From: Paraconexibacter algicola
GTDB taxonomy: Bacteria; Actinomycetota; Thermoleophilia; Solirubrobacterales; Solirubrobacteraceae
Assembly: GCF_003044185.1 (NCBI RefSeq)
Contig: NZ_PYYB01000001.1
Coordinates: 2,810,978-2,874,977, forward strand
Direction of reading: 5' to 3'
Length of the DNA: 64,000 bases
Below the pieces are notes generated by a model, which was not told the origin of the DNA, did not search any database, and saw only the letters and a program-made list of their open reading frames with translations. Each line of letters opens with the position of its first letter. The first letter of the stretch is position 1. Position numbers and translations under genes: made by a program. Shown here one piece after another: positions 34,692 through 43,863 of the stretch.

Positions 34692-35054
34692 TCAGGCGCC
34701 GGGGTTGAGCAGGTCCAGGCCCTGCTCGACGGCTGTCCGAACGGCGGGCAGCGCGGCGCGCTTGCGCTCGAGCTCCACGGGGGTGTAGCAGTGGACCTCG
34801 GCGCGGTCGCCCATCTCCTGGGCGTCCCAGAGGCTGCCGGCCTGGTAGACGCGCTCCAGCCACGGGACCCCGTCGAAGCCCGCGGACACGAGGACGACCA
34901 CGAACTCCTCGCCGCGCTCGCGCTGCAGGCCGGCGCCGCGCCGGTCCGCGACGCGCGCCCCGCCGAGGTGCGCGGCGCTCAGCGGCCAGCGGTCACCGAC
35001 GCGCTGGACGTAGCGGCGCAGCTCACGGTCGTTGATCGCCTCCACGACGGTCAC
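34692..35054 (-). CDS. Hypothetical protein, possibly a degenerate nucleotidyltransferase-like domain
   Basis: A 120-residue protein starting with GTG. The segment EFVVVLVSAGFDGVPWLERVYQAGSLWD, followed by VHCYTPVELERKR, resembles the second half of minimal nucleotidyltransferases of the Pol-beta superfamily, where (D/E)LLVVS..FEG..W.eR...LW...YTP.E.E is common. The expected N-terminal GS..RG and DxD catalytic motif is not seen; RGEEF stands in its place. This would make it inactive. The resemblance is from memory and uncertain. It lies 41 bases after the M16 peptidase start side and 56 bases before the TSP3 gene, all leftward. Confidence 0.55.
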   Translation of the reverse strand: MTVVEAINDRELRRYVQRVGDRWPLSAAHLGGARVADRRGAGLQRERGEEFVVVLVSAGFDGVPWLERVYQAGSLWDAQEMGDRAEVHCYTPVELERKRAALPAVRTAVEQGLDLLNPGA

Positions 35055-35099
35055 CGCGGGGCAGTGTGGCGCAGGCGGGCCGCCCGCGCCACCCCGGGA

Positions 35100-36350
35100 T
35101 CAGAACTCGTCGGCGTCGTGCGGGCCGACGCAGGCGACCGAGAGGGTCTGCGGGTCGACCTTCTTCGCGATCGCCGCCACCTCGTCGAACGTCACGGCGT
35201 CCAGCGCCTCGATCGCCCGGTCAGGATCGAGGTCCTCGCCGTGGACGATCGCCTGGTTGGCCGCGTAGCGCGCGACCGCGTTGGTGTTCTCGAACGCGAG
35301 GACGCGGCGGCCGGCCGCGTAGGCGCGGGCACGCTGGACCTCCTCCTCGGTGGGGCCGTCGGCGTGCAGCTCGGCGACGATCTCCTTCATCCGCGCGTAC
35401 GCCTCGCCGCACTTGCTGGAGTCCAGGCCGGCGCTCAGCTGCAGGACCGGCACGTCCGCGTACGCGTGGTCCATCGCGTAGACCGAGTAGCAGAGGCCGC
35501 GCTGCTCGCGGATCTCGTCGAACAGGCGGGAGCCCATCGAGCCGCCCAGCAGCGTCGAGTAGATCGTCATCGCGGCCCGCTGCGCGCGGTCGTCGACGTC
35601 GATGTCGGGCCGGTAGCTCATCCGCAGGTGCGACTGGTTGCTGTCGCGGCGCTCCACGAGCGTCTGCGGCACGAACGCGGGCGCGGGCTCGTAGGGCTCG
35701 GGCTCGCCGATCGTGGGGAACCGCTCGAACAGCGCCGCGGTCGCCCCGTTGGCCGCCACGTGGTCGGTGTTGCCGACGATGAACGCGCCGCCGCGCGCAC
35801 CGGTCCAGCGGCGCTCGCGGAACGCCACGATCGCGTCGCGCGTGAACGTCCGCAGGTGCTCGGCGGGGCCCAGCACGGAGCGGCCGAGCGGGTGGTCGCC
35901 GAACGCGGCCCGGTCGATCAGGTGCTCGGCGACCGCGGACGGCTGGTCGTCGTAGCGGGCGATCTCCTGGATGACGACGCCGCGCTCGCGGTCGAGCTCG
36001 TCCTGATCGAGCTTCGGGCGGCCGACGAAGTCGGTGAGCAGGTCGATCGCGTCGGGGGCGCTCTCCGCCCGGACGGTGATGTGGAACGCGACGAGGTCGT
36101 GGGAGGTGTACGCGTTGAGCGAGCCGCCCATCCGCTCGGCGGTCTCGTTGACCTTGCGGTAGTCGTCGTACTTCTCGCCGCCCTTGAACACGAGGTGCTC
36201 GAGGAAGTGCGCCATGCCGTTCTCCTCGGGCCGCTCGGTGCGGGCACCGGCGTCGAACGCCACGAGGATCGTGGTGGCACGCGTGCCGTCGAGGTGGATG
36301 CGGTGCAGCGGGAGGCCGTTGGCGAGCGTCTCCGAGGCGATCTGGGGCAT
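35100..36350 (-). CDS. M16 family zinc metallopeptidase (processing peptidase-like)
   Basis: A 416-residue soluble protein. The inverted zinc motif HFLEH is at residues 48-52 (His48, Glu51, His52), with NAYTSHDLVAFH downstream. The C-terminal domain has GGSMGSRLFDEIREQRGLCYSVYA, the conserved R/Y pair region of M16 enzymes. Size and layout match Bacillus MlpA/YmxG and mitochondrial processing peptidase beta. It starts at the ATG 36348-36350; a TACACT box lies six bases upstream on the minus strand. It diverges from ftsE. Confidence 0.92.
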   Translation of the reverse strand: MPQIASETLANGLPLHRIHLDGTRATTILVAFDAGARTERPEENGMAHFLEHLVFKGGEKYDDYRKVNETAERMGGSLNAYTSHDLVAFHITVRAESAPDAIDLLTDFVGRPKLDQDELDRERGVVIQEIARYDDQPSAVAEHLIDRAAFGDHPLGRSVLGPAEHLRTFTRDAIVAFRERRWTGARGGAFIVGNTDHVAANGATAALFERFPTIGEPEPYEPAPAFVPQTLVERRDSNQSHLRMSYRPDIDVDDRAQRAAMTIYSTLLGGSMGSRLFDEIREQRGLCYSVYAMDHAYADVPVLQLSAGLDSSKCGEAYARMKEIVAELHADGPTEEEVQRARAYAAGRRVLAFENTNAVARYAANQAIVHGEDLDPDRAIEALDAVTFDEVAAIAKKVDPQTLSVACVGPHDADEF

Positions 36351-36410
36351 GCACGCAGTGTAGGCAGGGTGCCGTGCAAGGCCCCGTGCACCGGCAGGGA
36401 AGACCGCCCG

Positions 36411-36422
36411 GGTTTGCAAACC
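36411..36422. promoter_or_regulatory. Perfect AT-containing palindrome upstream of ftsE
   Basis: GGTTTGCAAACC is a perfect 12-base palindrome nine bases before the ftsE start, in the 81-base divergent space between the M16 peptidase and ftsE. Its low GC content stands out in this DNA. It may be an operator; the regulator is unknown. Confidence 0.45.
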
Positions 36423-36431
36423 TCTTGGACG

Positions 36432-37322
36432 ATGGCCGCCACGGAAGCAGACCTGCGCGCGCGCCGCCGCGCAGCCGCCAAGACGCCCGACACCCGCCAG
36501 CGCGCGGCCGTGTCCCCGCCGCCGACGTCCTCGTCGGTGATCGACTTCCGGGGCGTCTCCAAGACCTACGAGTCCGGCGACGTCGGTCTCGAGAACGCGA
36601 CGTTCTCGATCGACCGCGGGGACTTCGTGTTCCTCGTCGGGCACACCGGCTCGGGCAAGTCGACGATCATGCGCCTGCTGATCAAGGAGCACGAGCCGTC
36701 CTCCGGCTCGATCCGGGTCGCGGGCCGCGACCTCGGCGAGATCGACGCCAAGAAGGTCCCGTACTACCGCCGCAACCTCGGGATCGTCTTCCAGGACTTC
36801 AAGCTGCTCCCGAACCGCACCGTGTACGAGAACGTCGCGTACGCGCTCCAGGTGACCGGCTCGGGCCGCAAGGAGATCCGCGCGAAGGTGCCGGACATCC
36901 TGCGCCTCACGGGCCTCTCGACGAAGCTCCACAACTACCCGCACCAGCTGTCGGGCGGCGAGCAGCAGCGCGTCTCGGTGGCGCGCGCGTTCGTCAACCA
37001 CCCGCCGCTGCTGATCGCCGACGAGCCGACCGGCAACCTCGACCCCGAGACGTCGATCGGGATCATGCAGCTGCTGTACCGCATCAACCGCGCGGGCTCC
37101 ACCGTGCTAGTCGCCACGCACGACCACGCGATGGTCGACCGCATGCGCCGTCGCGTCATCGAGCTGGAGAAGGGCCGGATCATCCGCGACGAGATCGCGG
37201 GCGGCTACCGCCAGCGCGAGGAGTCGACCGCCGAGTTCGGCGCGCTGATGCGCGGCGAGCCGGCGCCCGCCCCGCGCCGCCGCGCGGACGACGACGACTT
37301 CGACTCCGCCTTCCGCGACTAG
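36432..37322 (+). CDS. ftsE: Cell-division ABC transporter ATPase FtsE, extended form
   Basis: A 296-residue ATPase that drives the FtsEX complex, which controls peptidoglycan hydrolases at division. Walker A GHTGSGKST is at 70-78, signature LSGGEQ at 173-178, and Walker B LLIADEPTGNLD near 193-204. FtsE is usually about 225 residues. Here there is a ~35-residue basic N-terminal extension (MAATEADLRARRRAAAKT) and a ~35-residue C-terminal tail ending in an acidic run (RRRADDDDFDSAFRD). A later start would remove the N-terminal part, but no better start with a ribosome-binding site is visible before VIDFRGVSKTYE. Confidence 0.95.
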   Translation: MAATEADLRARRRAAAKTPDTRQRAAVSPPPTSSSVIDFRGVSKTYESGDVGLENATFSIDRGDFVFLVGHTGSGKSTIMRLLIKEHEPSSGSIRVAGRDLGEIDAKKVPYYRRNLGIVFQDFKLLPNRTVYENVAYALQVTGSGRKEIRAKVPDILRLTGLSTKLHNYPHQLSGGEQQRVSVARAFVNHPPLLIADEPTGNLDPETSIGIMQLLYRINRAGSTVLVATHDHAMVDRMRRRVIELEKGRIIRDEIAGGYRQREESTAEFGALMRGEPAPAPRRRADDDDFDSAFRD

Positions 37323-37336
37323 GACACGCACACGCC

Positions 37337-38233
37337 ATGAAGCTCGGATTCTTCGCCAAGGAGGCGCTCCAGTCGGTGCGCCGCAACGCCGTCCCGAGTG
37401 CCGCCGCGGTCGCGTCGGTGCTGCTGACCGTCATGGTCCTCGGCGTCTTCATCCCGATCGTCCAGACCGCCACGGGCGCCGCCAACGAGGTGCGCGGCAA
37501 GGTGCTCGTCGACGTGTACCTGAAGAAGGACGCCAAGGACGCGGACGTCGAGCGCGTCCGCCAGGAGCTGACGGAGAACACCCGCTACGTCGGCAAGGTC
37601 GAGTACGTCTCGAAGTCCGAGGCGCTGCAGCGCGAGCGCAAGAAGAACCCGGAGGCCTACGAGCTGCTGGGCTCCAACCCGCTGCCCGACGCCTTCCGCG
37701 TCACCCCGGACGACCCGGCCAACGCGCCGAAGCTCCGCGACGAGCTGTCCCCGGTCACCGCGTCGGGCGCGCGCTCCACGATCGATCCCGCGATCGACGA
37801 GGTCCGCAACCGCAAGGACGACACCCAGAAGCTGCTGACGATCACCGGCGCGATCAAGTGGGTCACCGGCCTGCTCGCCGTGCTGCTGGTGCTCGCGAGC
37901 GTGCTGCTGATCTCCAACACGATCCGGCTGTCGCTCTACTCGCGCCGCCGCGAGGTCGAGGTCATGAAGCTCGTCGGCGCGACCGACTGGTTCATCCGCT
38001 GGCCGTTCGTCATCGAGGGCGTCGTGCTCGGCGTCCTGGGCGGCGGGACCGCCGTGCTGCTGCTGCTCGTCGGGAAGATCGCGATCGTCGACCCGTTCGC
38101 CTCGAACTTCCCGCTGATCGGCACGCCGGAGACGCTCGGGTTCGGCGCGCTCGCCGCGCTGCTGCTCGTCGCCAGCGTCGCCGTGAGCGCGATCGGCTCG
38201 GGGCTGTCGCTGCGCCGGTTCCTGCGCGTCTGA
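37337..38233 (+). CDS. ftsX: Cell-division ABC transporter permease FtsX
   Basis: A 298-residue membrane partner of FtsE. A cytoplasmic N-terminus (MKLGFFAKEALQSVRRN) is followed by membrane helix 1 (~20-42), an extracellular domain of about 130 residues, and three helices at the C-terminus. The conserved cytoplasmic loop RREVEVMKLVGATDWFIRWPFVIEG sits between the second and third. All FtsX features are present. It begins 14 bases after ftsE. Confidence 0.96.
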   Translation: MKLGFFAKEALQSVRRNAVPSAAAVASVLLTVMVLGVFIPIVQTATGAANEVRGKVLVDVYLKKDAKDADVERVRQELTENTRYVGKVEYVSKSEALQRERKKNPEAYELLGSNPLPDAFRVTPDDPANAPKLRDELSPVTASGARSTIDPAIDEVRNRKDDTQKLLTITGAIKWVTGLLAVLLVLASVLLISNTIRLSLYSRRREVEVMKLVGATDWFIRWPFVIEGVVLGVLGGGTAVLLLLVGKIAIVDPFASNFPLIGTPETLGFGALAALLLVASVAVSAIGSGLSLRRFLRV

Positions 38234-38292
38234 GCGCGTCCGGGCGCCCACGGTGATCCGCAGGTGACGGGTCAGCCCGTACCCTGGGAGTG

Positions 38293-39552
38293 ATGCTCGA
38301 CGATCCCCGCCACCAGCCCGGTCACGATCCGGCCGGTGGCCCGCTCCGACCGCCCGCGGGCCTCGGCCCGTTCGTGCGCACCGCCGTGGTGGCGGTCGTG
38401 CTGTGCCTCGCCCTGCTCGCCGGCGGCATCTACCTCGGCGGGCACCCGGACAGCCTGCCCGACTTCGCCCGCGACGCGCTCGTCGGCGACCAGGACACGC
38501 GCGTGGTCCGCGAGGCGCTCGACACGATCGAGGACCGCTACTACGCGAAGGTCGGGCCCGAGAAGCTCACCGATGCGGCGATCGCGGGCGCCGTCCAGTC
38601 GCTGGACGACCGCTTCTCCAACTACTTCACGCCCGCCGAGTACCGGCAGTTCCAGGACGTGCAGAACAGCGAGTTCTCCGGGGTCGGCCTGACGGTCGGC
38701 GAGCACCCGGAGGGCCTGCGGATCTCCGACGTGTACGACGACACGCCCGCGGAGCGCGCGGGGCTGAAGGCCGGGGACGTCATCGTCGCCGTGAACGGCC
38801 GGTCGCTGAAGGGCCAGAAGTCCGGCCAGGCGACCGACCGCATCAAGGGCCCGCCCGGCACGAAGGTGACGCTGACGGTGTCGCGCGACGGCAAGCGCCG
38901 CGACTACGACCTGACCCGGGCGCGGGTGAGCGTGCCGGTCGTCGCCTCGCGCGTCGAGACGGTCGACGGGAAGAAGCTCGCGGTCATCGGCCTGGCGCAG
39001 TTCTCCTCCGGCGCGCACGCCGAGGTGTACGCGGCGATCCGCAAGTCGCTCGCCGCGGGCGCCCAGGGGATCGTGTTCGACCTGCGCCGCAACGGCGGCG
39101 GTCTCGTCAGCGAGGCGCAGCTGGTCGCCAGCGCGTTCCTGCCCGACGGGCCGATCGTCAGCACCCGCGGCCGCTCGGTGCCCTCGCGGACCCTCAACGC
39201 GACCGGTGACCCGGTCGCCAAGGACATCCCGCTGGTCGTGCTCGTCGACCGGGACACCGCCTCGGCGTCGGAGATCGTCACCGGCGCGCTGCAGGACCGC
39301 GACCGCGCCGAGGTCGTCGGCACCAAGACGTTCGGCAAGGGCGTCTTCCAGGAGGTCATCCAGCTCTCCAACGGCGGCGCGCTGGACATCACCGCCGGCC
39401 AGTACTTCACGCCCAAGGGCCGCAACCTCGGCGGCAAGGGCGTCAAGCAGGGCGCCGGCATCCAGCCGGACGTGCGGGCGCAGGACGACCTCGACACCAC
39501 GAAGGACGAGGGCCTCGACCGCGCGCTGACGGAGCTGCGCAAGAAGCTGTGA
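38293..39552 (+). CDS. S41 family C-terminal processing peptidase with PDZ domain
   Basis: A 419-residue protein with one N-terminal membrane helix (~28-46), a PDZ domain (~125-200: SGVGLTVGEHPEGLRISDVY to AGDVIVAVNG), and the S41 catalytic domain. The Ser-Lys dyad is Ser324 (TASASEI) and Lys349 (FGKG), 25 residues apart as in plant D1 protease. It should cut exported proteins at the cell surface. A ctp gene next to ftsEX is also found in Bacillus (ctpB). TACCCT at 38280-38285 is a likely promoter box. A GTG at 38290 is an alternative start. The stop overlaps the GTG start of the next gene. Confidence 0.93.
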   Translation: MLDDPRHQPGHDPAGGPLRPPAGLGPFVRTAVVAVVLCLALLAGGIYLGGHPDSLPDFARDALVGDQDTRVVREALDTIEDRYYAKVGPEKLTDAAIAGAVQSLDDRFSNYFTPAEYRQFQDVQNSEFSGVGLTVGEHPEGLRISDVYDDTPAERAGLKAGDVIVAVNGRSLKGQKSGQATDRIKGPPGTKVTLTVSRDGKRRDYDLTRARVSVPVVASRVETVDGKKLAVIGLAQFSSGAHAEVYAAIRKSLAAGAQGIVFDLRRNGGGLVSEAQLVASAFLPDGPIVSTRGRSVPSRTLNATGDPVAKDIPLVVLVDRDTASASEIVTGALQDRDRAEVVGTKTFGKGVFQEVIQLSNGGALDITAGQYFTPKGRNLGGKGVKQGAGIQPDVRAQDDLDTTKDEGLDRALTELRKKL

Positions 39553-41411
39553 GCGCCCGCCGCGGCCACGGCCGGCAGCCGCGACGCGGCGGCTCCGGCG
39601 GGTCGGGGCGCGGCGGCCGCGGCGGCCCGGGGCGCGGCACGGGTGCGTGGGGTCGCGACGGGGACGGTGCGCCCGCACCGATCCGCCCGTTCCTCGTCGG
39701 CACCGTCGCGCGCCGCGGGAAGCTGACGTTCGTCGAGCCGCTGTTCGAGCGCGGCCGGCCGCTCGCGGTGCCGCCCCACCACGACGCCCGGCCGGGTCGG
39801 CTCGTCGTTGCGCGCACCGGCGCGGGCGGCGGGCGCGCCGCGAAGCCGCGGATCGACCGGGTGCTCGGCGACCCGACGGTCGCCCGGCACGTCCTCGAGG
39901 GCCTCATGGTCCACCGCGGACTGCACCGGCGGTTCCCGCCCGGCGTGACCACCGCGGCCGTCCAGGCGCGGGACCGCGTGCTCGGCGGCGAGGACCCCGG
40001 GGCGGGGGCGCGCGTGGACCTGCGGGACCTGCCGACGTTCACGATCGACCCGGTCACCGCCAAGGACTTCGACGACGCGATCAGCGCCCGCGAGCTGGAG
40101 GACGGCCGCGCGCGCGTGTGGGTGCACATCGCCGACGTGAGCGCGTTCGTGCGGCCGGGGTCGCCGGTGGACCGCATCGCCATGGAACGCGGCACGAGCG
40201 TGTACGTGCCCGGCCTCGTCGAGCCGATGCTGCCGCACGCCCTCTCCGACGAGGCGTGCTCGCTCGTGCCGGGCGAGGACCGGCTCGCGGTGACCGTCGA
40301 GCTCGACCTCGACGGCGCCGACGTCGTGCGCGTCGCGTTCCACCGCTCGCTCGTGCGCAGCGACGCCCGCCTGGACTACGACCACGTCGACCGCGTGCTG
40401 GAGGGCCGCGCCACCGCCGCCGAGCCGTGGGGCGCGCCGCTGGCCGTCGCCCGTCGCGTCGCCGCCGCCCTGCAGGAGCGCCGCGACGCGCACGGCCGCG
40501 CGCTCACCGTCGAGTCCTCCGAGCCGGAGTTCCGCTTCGACCGGGCCGGGCACGTCACCGCGCTGACGCCGAGCGTCGCGTCGGAGGCGCACCGGCTGAT
40601 CGAGCACCTGATGATCGCGGCCAACGAGCAGGTCGCCCGCACCCTCACCGAGCGCGGGCTCCCGACCCTGTACCGGATCCACGAGCAGCCCGACCCGCCG
40701 CGCGTCGAGCGGCTCCTCGCGCAGCTCGCCGCGCTCGACGTGCCGGTCCCCGTCGTGCCCGACGACCTGACCCCCGCGCGCGCCGGGGCCCTCGTCGCGG
40801 AGGTCTCGCGCCGCGTCGACGAGCACGTCCGGGCGCGCGGCCACGGTCGTGCCGCGCTCACGTCGCTGGTGCTCCGCACGCTCAAGCAGGCCGCGTACTC
40901 CCCGCAGCCCACCGGGCACGCCGGGCTCGGCCTGCGCCACTACTGCCACTTCACCTCCCCGATCCGCCGCTCGCCCGACCTCGTCTGCCACCGCGCGCTG
41001 CTCGCGTCGATCGGGGCGGGGGAGGAGCCGCCGCGCGCCGCGCGGCTCGAGGAGGCCGGCCTGTGGGCGTCCGCGCGCGAACGCGACGCGATGCAGGTCG
41101 AGCGCGCCGCCGACGACGTCGCCCGCGCGTTCCTGCTGGAGCGGCGGATCTTCGAGGGCGCGGGCGCCCGCGAGTTCGATGGGGAGGTCGTCGGCCTCAT
41201 CGGCGCGGGGGCGTTCGTGGCGTTCGGCGACGGCTTCGAGGGCTTCGTGCCCGTGCGCCGGCTCGGCGACGACTGGTGGGAGCTCGACCCGGAAGGCACC
41301 GCCTTGCGGAGCGACGGGCGCAGCGGGGCCGTGCGCCTGGGCGACCCGCTGCGGGTCCGGGTACGCGGGATCGACGCACCCCGCGGACGGGTGGACCTGG
41401 AGCCGTCCTGA
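39549..41411 (+). CDS. rnr: RNase II/R family 3'-5' exoribonuclease
   Basis: A 620-residue exoribonuclease. After a Gly/Arg-rich basic N-terminus (~1-40), an OB-fold region leads to the RNB domain with DLPTFTIDPVTAKDFDDAIS; Asp167, Asp173, Asp175 and Asp176 are the metal-binding set. HYCHFTSPIRRSPDLVCHRAL is the second RNB signature. An S1-like RNA-binding part closes the protein (GEVVGLIGAGAFVAFGDGFEGFVPVRRL, read in part). It is shorter than E. coli RNase R and may be RNase II-like. RNase R works with SmpB and tmRNA in degrading non-stop mRNA, matching smpB and ssrA downstream. Confidence 0.93.
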   Translation: MSARRGHGRQPRRGGSGGSGRGGRGGPGRGTGAWGRDGDGAPAPIRPFLVGTVARRGKLTFVEPLFERGRPLAVPPHHDARPGRLVVARTGAGGGRAAKPRIDRVLGDPTVARHVLEGLMVHRGLHRRFPPGVTTAAVQARDRVLGGEDPGAGARVDLRDLPTFTIDPVTAKDFDDAISARELEDGRARVWVHIADVSAFVRPGSPVDRIAMERGTSVYVPGLVEPMLPHALSDEACSLVPGEDRLAVTVELDLDGADVVRVAFHRSLVRSDARLDYDHVDRVLEGRATAAEPWGAPLAVARRVAAALQERRDAHGRALTVESSEPEFRFDRAGHVTALTPSVASEAHRLIEHLMIAANEQVARTLTERGLPTLYRIHEQPDPPRVERLLAQLAALDVPVPVVPDDLTPARAGALVAEVSRRVDEHVRARGHGRAALTSLVLRTLKQAAYSPQPTGHAGLGLRHYCHFTSPIRRSPDLVCHRALLASIGAGEEPPRAARLEEAGLWASARERDAMQVERAADDVARAFLLERRIFEGAGAREFDGEVVGLIGAGAFVAFGDGFEGFVPVRRLGDDWWELDPEGTALRSDGRSGAVRLGDPLRVRVRGIDAPRGRVDLEPS

Positions 41412-41437
41412 ACCCCCTGCCGGGTAGGGTCAGGGGC

Positions 41438-43099
41438 ATGCCGCAGGCGATGAAGTGGTGGGGCTGGGGCCTCGAGGGGATCGAGTTCACACACGAGGAC
41501 AAGCCGCAGCTCGCCGGCTTCATCCGTGAGCGGATCGGCCTCGACATCACGACCGCGACCGCGAAGCCGGCCCGGTTCGAGGACCTCGGCGTGCCCGAGC
41601 CCACCCTCCCCGAGGCGCTGGGCGACGCGCTGCGGGCCGCGGTCGGGGCCGAGCACGTCTCGGTCGACCCGCTGGACCGCGTGATCCACGCGCGCGGCAA
41701 GTCCATCCGGGACCTGATCCGCACCCGCCGCGCCGACCTGCCGCGCGTCCCTGACGCCGTCCTGCGCCCGGGCACCGAGGACGAGGTCGCCGCGGTGCTG
41801 GCGGCCGCCCTTGAGCACGACGCGGTCGTCATCCCGTTCGGTGGCGGCTCCTCGATCTCCGGCAGCATCGAGCCACCCGCGGAGGAGACCCGGCCGGTCC
41901 TGTCGGTCGACATGAGCCGCCTGGACCGGGTGCTGGCGATCGACCCGGCGTCGCGGCTCGCGCGCGTCCAGGCCGGCGTGTACGGCCCCGAACTCGAGCA
42001 GCAGCTCGGCGCGCAGGGCTTCACGATGGGGCACTTCCCGGACTCCTTCACGCACTCGACGCTCGGCGGCTGGATCGCCACGCGCTCGTCGGGCATGCAG
42101 TCCGACCGCTACGGGGACGTCGCGGACATCACCAAGGGCCTGCGGGTCGTCACCCCGACGGGCACGCTCGTGGTGCAGCCCAACCCGACGATGTCGACCG
42201 GGCCGAGCATCCGCGAGATGGTCCTCGGCAGCGAGGGCCGGCTGGGGATCATCACCGAGGCGACCGTGCAGGTCCGCCGCCTGCCCGCCGAGCGCACGAT
42301 CCTCGGCTACCTGTTCCCGACCTTCGCGGCCGGTCTCGCGGCGATGGAGGAGATCGCGGCCAGCGAGTACACCCCGTCGGTCACGCGCGTCTCCGACGCC
42401 CCGGAGACGCAGTTCTCGTTCGCCACCCGCAAGGCGTCGACGCTGCTGGACACCGTCCAGTCCAAGGCGCTGCAGCTGTTCCTGAAGAAGCGCAAGGGCT
42501 ACGACCTCGAGCAGATGTGCCTGTCGTTCATCGGCTACGAGGGCTCGCCGGAGCACGTCAAGGCGCAGCGCAAGGGCGTCGGGCGGATCGTCGGCCGCCA
42601 CGGCGGCCTGTGCATCGGCGCGAGCCCGGGCGTCCTGTACGACCAGAAGAAGTTCGACACGCCGTACATCCGCGACTTCCTGCTCGACCGCGGGGCCGCC
42701 GCCGACGTGTCGGAGACCGCGATGCCGTGGTCGAAGCTGCAGGCGGTCCACACGGCCGTGACCGCGGCCGGGCACGGCGCGTTCGCGCAGCTCGGCGTCC
42801 AGGGCTACCTGATGTGCCACCTGTCGCACAGCTACCACGCGGGCGCCTGCCTGTACTTCACGTTCGCGTTCCCGCCCTCGCCGGGCGGCGACATGCTCGC
42901 CGAGTACGACGTCGTCAAGCAGGCGATCCAGCAGGCGTTCGTCGACAACGGCGCGACGCTCTCCCACCACCACGCCGTCGGCACCGAGCACGCGCAGTGG
43001 CTGCAGGAGGACATCTCCGCGCCGGGCGTGCGGCTGCTCGGCGCGCTGTTCGACGGCACCGACCCGGGGCGCAACCTGAACCCCGGCAAGATCGTCTGA
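41438..43099 (+). CDS. FAD-dependent alkyldihydroxyacetonephosphate synthase-like protein
   Basis: A 553-residue FAD-binding (VAO/PCMH-fold) enzyme. It opens with MKWWGWG, typical of AGPS proteins. The FAD pyrophosphate loop is around VIPFGGGSSISGS, and the C-terminus has the histidine triplet HHH (510-512) in LSHHHAVGTEH, which forms the AGPS active site with a nearby Tyr. AGPS exchanges the acyl chain of acyl-DHAP for a fatty alcohol, making an ether bond without net redox. The next gene is a lysophosphatidate-type acyltransferase, which supports lipid synthesis. A D-lactate-dehydrogenase-like role is less likely given the HHH motif. TAGGGT at 41425-41430 is the promoter box. Confidence 0.85.
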   Translation: MPQAMKWWGWGLEGIEFTHEDKPQLAGFIRERIGLDITTATAKPARFEDLGVPEPTLPEALGDALRAAVGAEHVSVDPLDRVIHARGKSIRDLIRTRRADLPRVPDAVLRPGTEDEVAAVLAAALEHDAVVIPFGGGSSISGSIEPPAEETRPVLSVDMSRLDRVLAIDPASRLARVQAGVYGPELEQQLGAQGFTMGHFPDSFTHSTLGGWIATRSSGMQSDRYGDVADITKGLRVVTPTGTLVVQPNPTMSTGPSIREMVLGSEGRLGIITEATVQVRRLPAERTILGYLFPTFAAGLAAMEEIAASEYTPSVTRVSDAPETQFSFATRKASTLLDTVQSKALQLFLKKRKGYDLEQMCLSFIGYEGSPEHVKAQRKGVGRIVGRHGGLCIGASPGVLYDQKKFDTPYIRDFLLDRGAAADVSETAMPWSKLQAVHTAVTAAGHGAFAQLGVQGYLMCHLSHSYHAGACLYFTFAFPPSPGGDMLAEYDVVKQAIQQAFVDNGATLSHHHAVGTEHAQWLQEDISAPGVRLLGALFDGTDPGRNLNPGKIV

Positions 43100-43101
43100 C
43101 G

Positions 43102-43863
43102 ATGTACGACACGTCCTGGGCGCGGACCCCGCCGGCGCGGCTGGCCCGCGAGGGGATCGTCTGCGGGGTTTTCGACCCGCTGATCTCCTTCTACTGCCAC
43201 CGCACCGTCCGCGGGCAGGAGCACCTGGACGGGCTCGACGCGCCGGTCCTGTTCGTCGCCAACCACGCCAGCCACGCGGACACCCCGGTGCTGCTGCGCT
43301 CGCTGCCGCCGCGCTGGCGGCGCCGCACCGCGGTGGCCGCCGCCGCGGACTACTTCTACTCCAAGCAGCACCTCGCGGTCAGCGTGTCGCTGGCGTTCGG
43401 CACGATCCCGCTGGAGCGCCGCGGCGGCGGCCTGGACGAGGACGCCACCGCGCACCTGCGCCGCCTGCTCGACGACCGCTGGTCGCTCGTCGTGTACGCA
43501 GAGGGCACCCGCTCCCGCGACGGGTCCGTCGGCAAGCTCCGCACCGGCGCCGCGGTGCTTGCCGCCACCTACGGGCTGCCGATCGTGCCCGTGCACACCG
43601 CGGGCACCCACGTGGCGATGCCGACCGGCCGGCGCTGGATGGAGCGGCCCTCGCGGCTCTCGCGCCACCCGATCTCCGTGACGTTCGGGGCCCCGATCCG
43701 CGCCACGCCGCAGGACGACCGCTTCGAGGTCATGGAGCAGGTCCGCGTGTTCCTCGAGCAGCAGGGGGCGCGCACGACACCGGACCCGAAGCTCGCCCGT
43801 CGCCGCGCCGCCCGGGCGGGCGCCGACGCCTCCGAGGGTGCGGGCGGGGGAGAGGCGGCCTGA
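43102..43863 (+). CDS. PlsC-type 1-acylglycerol-3-phosphate acyltransferase
   Basis: A 253-residue acyltransferase. The catalytic HxxxxD motif is His55-Asp60 in NHASHADTP. The phosphate-binding YAEGTRS is at 132-138, and LPIVPVHTAGT is the fourth family motif. It would transfer a fatty acyl group to the sn-2 position of 1-acyl- or 1-alkyl-glycerol-3-phosphate, or to DHAP. It starts two bases after the AGPS-like gene and its stop overlaps the start of the next (TGATG), so the three form an operon. Confidence 0.88.
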   Translation: MYDTSWARTPPARLAREGIVCGVFDPLISFYCHRTVRGQEHLDGLDAPVLFVANHASHADTPVLLRSLPPRWRRRTAVAAAADYFYSKQHLAVSVSLAFGTIPLERRGGGLDEDATAHLRRLLDDRWSLVVYAEGTRSRDGSVGKLRTGAAVLAATYGLPIVPVHTAGTHVAMPTGRRWMERPSRLSRHPISVTFGAPIRATPQDDRFEVMEQVRVFLEQQGARTTPDPKLARRRAARAGADASEGAGGGEAA

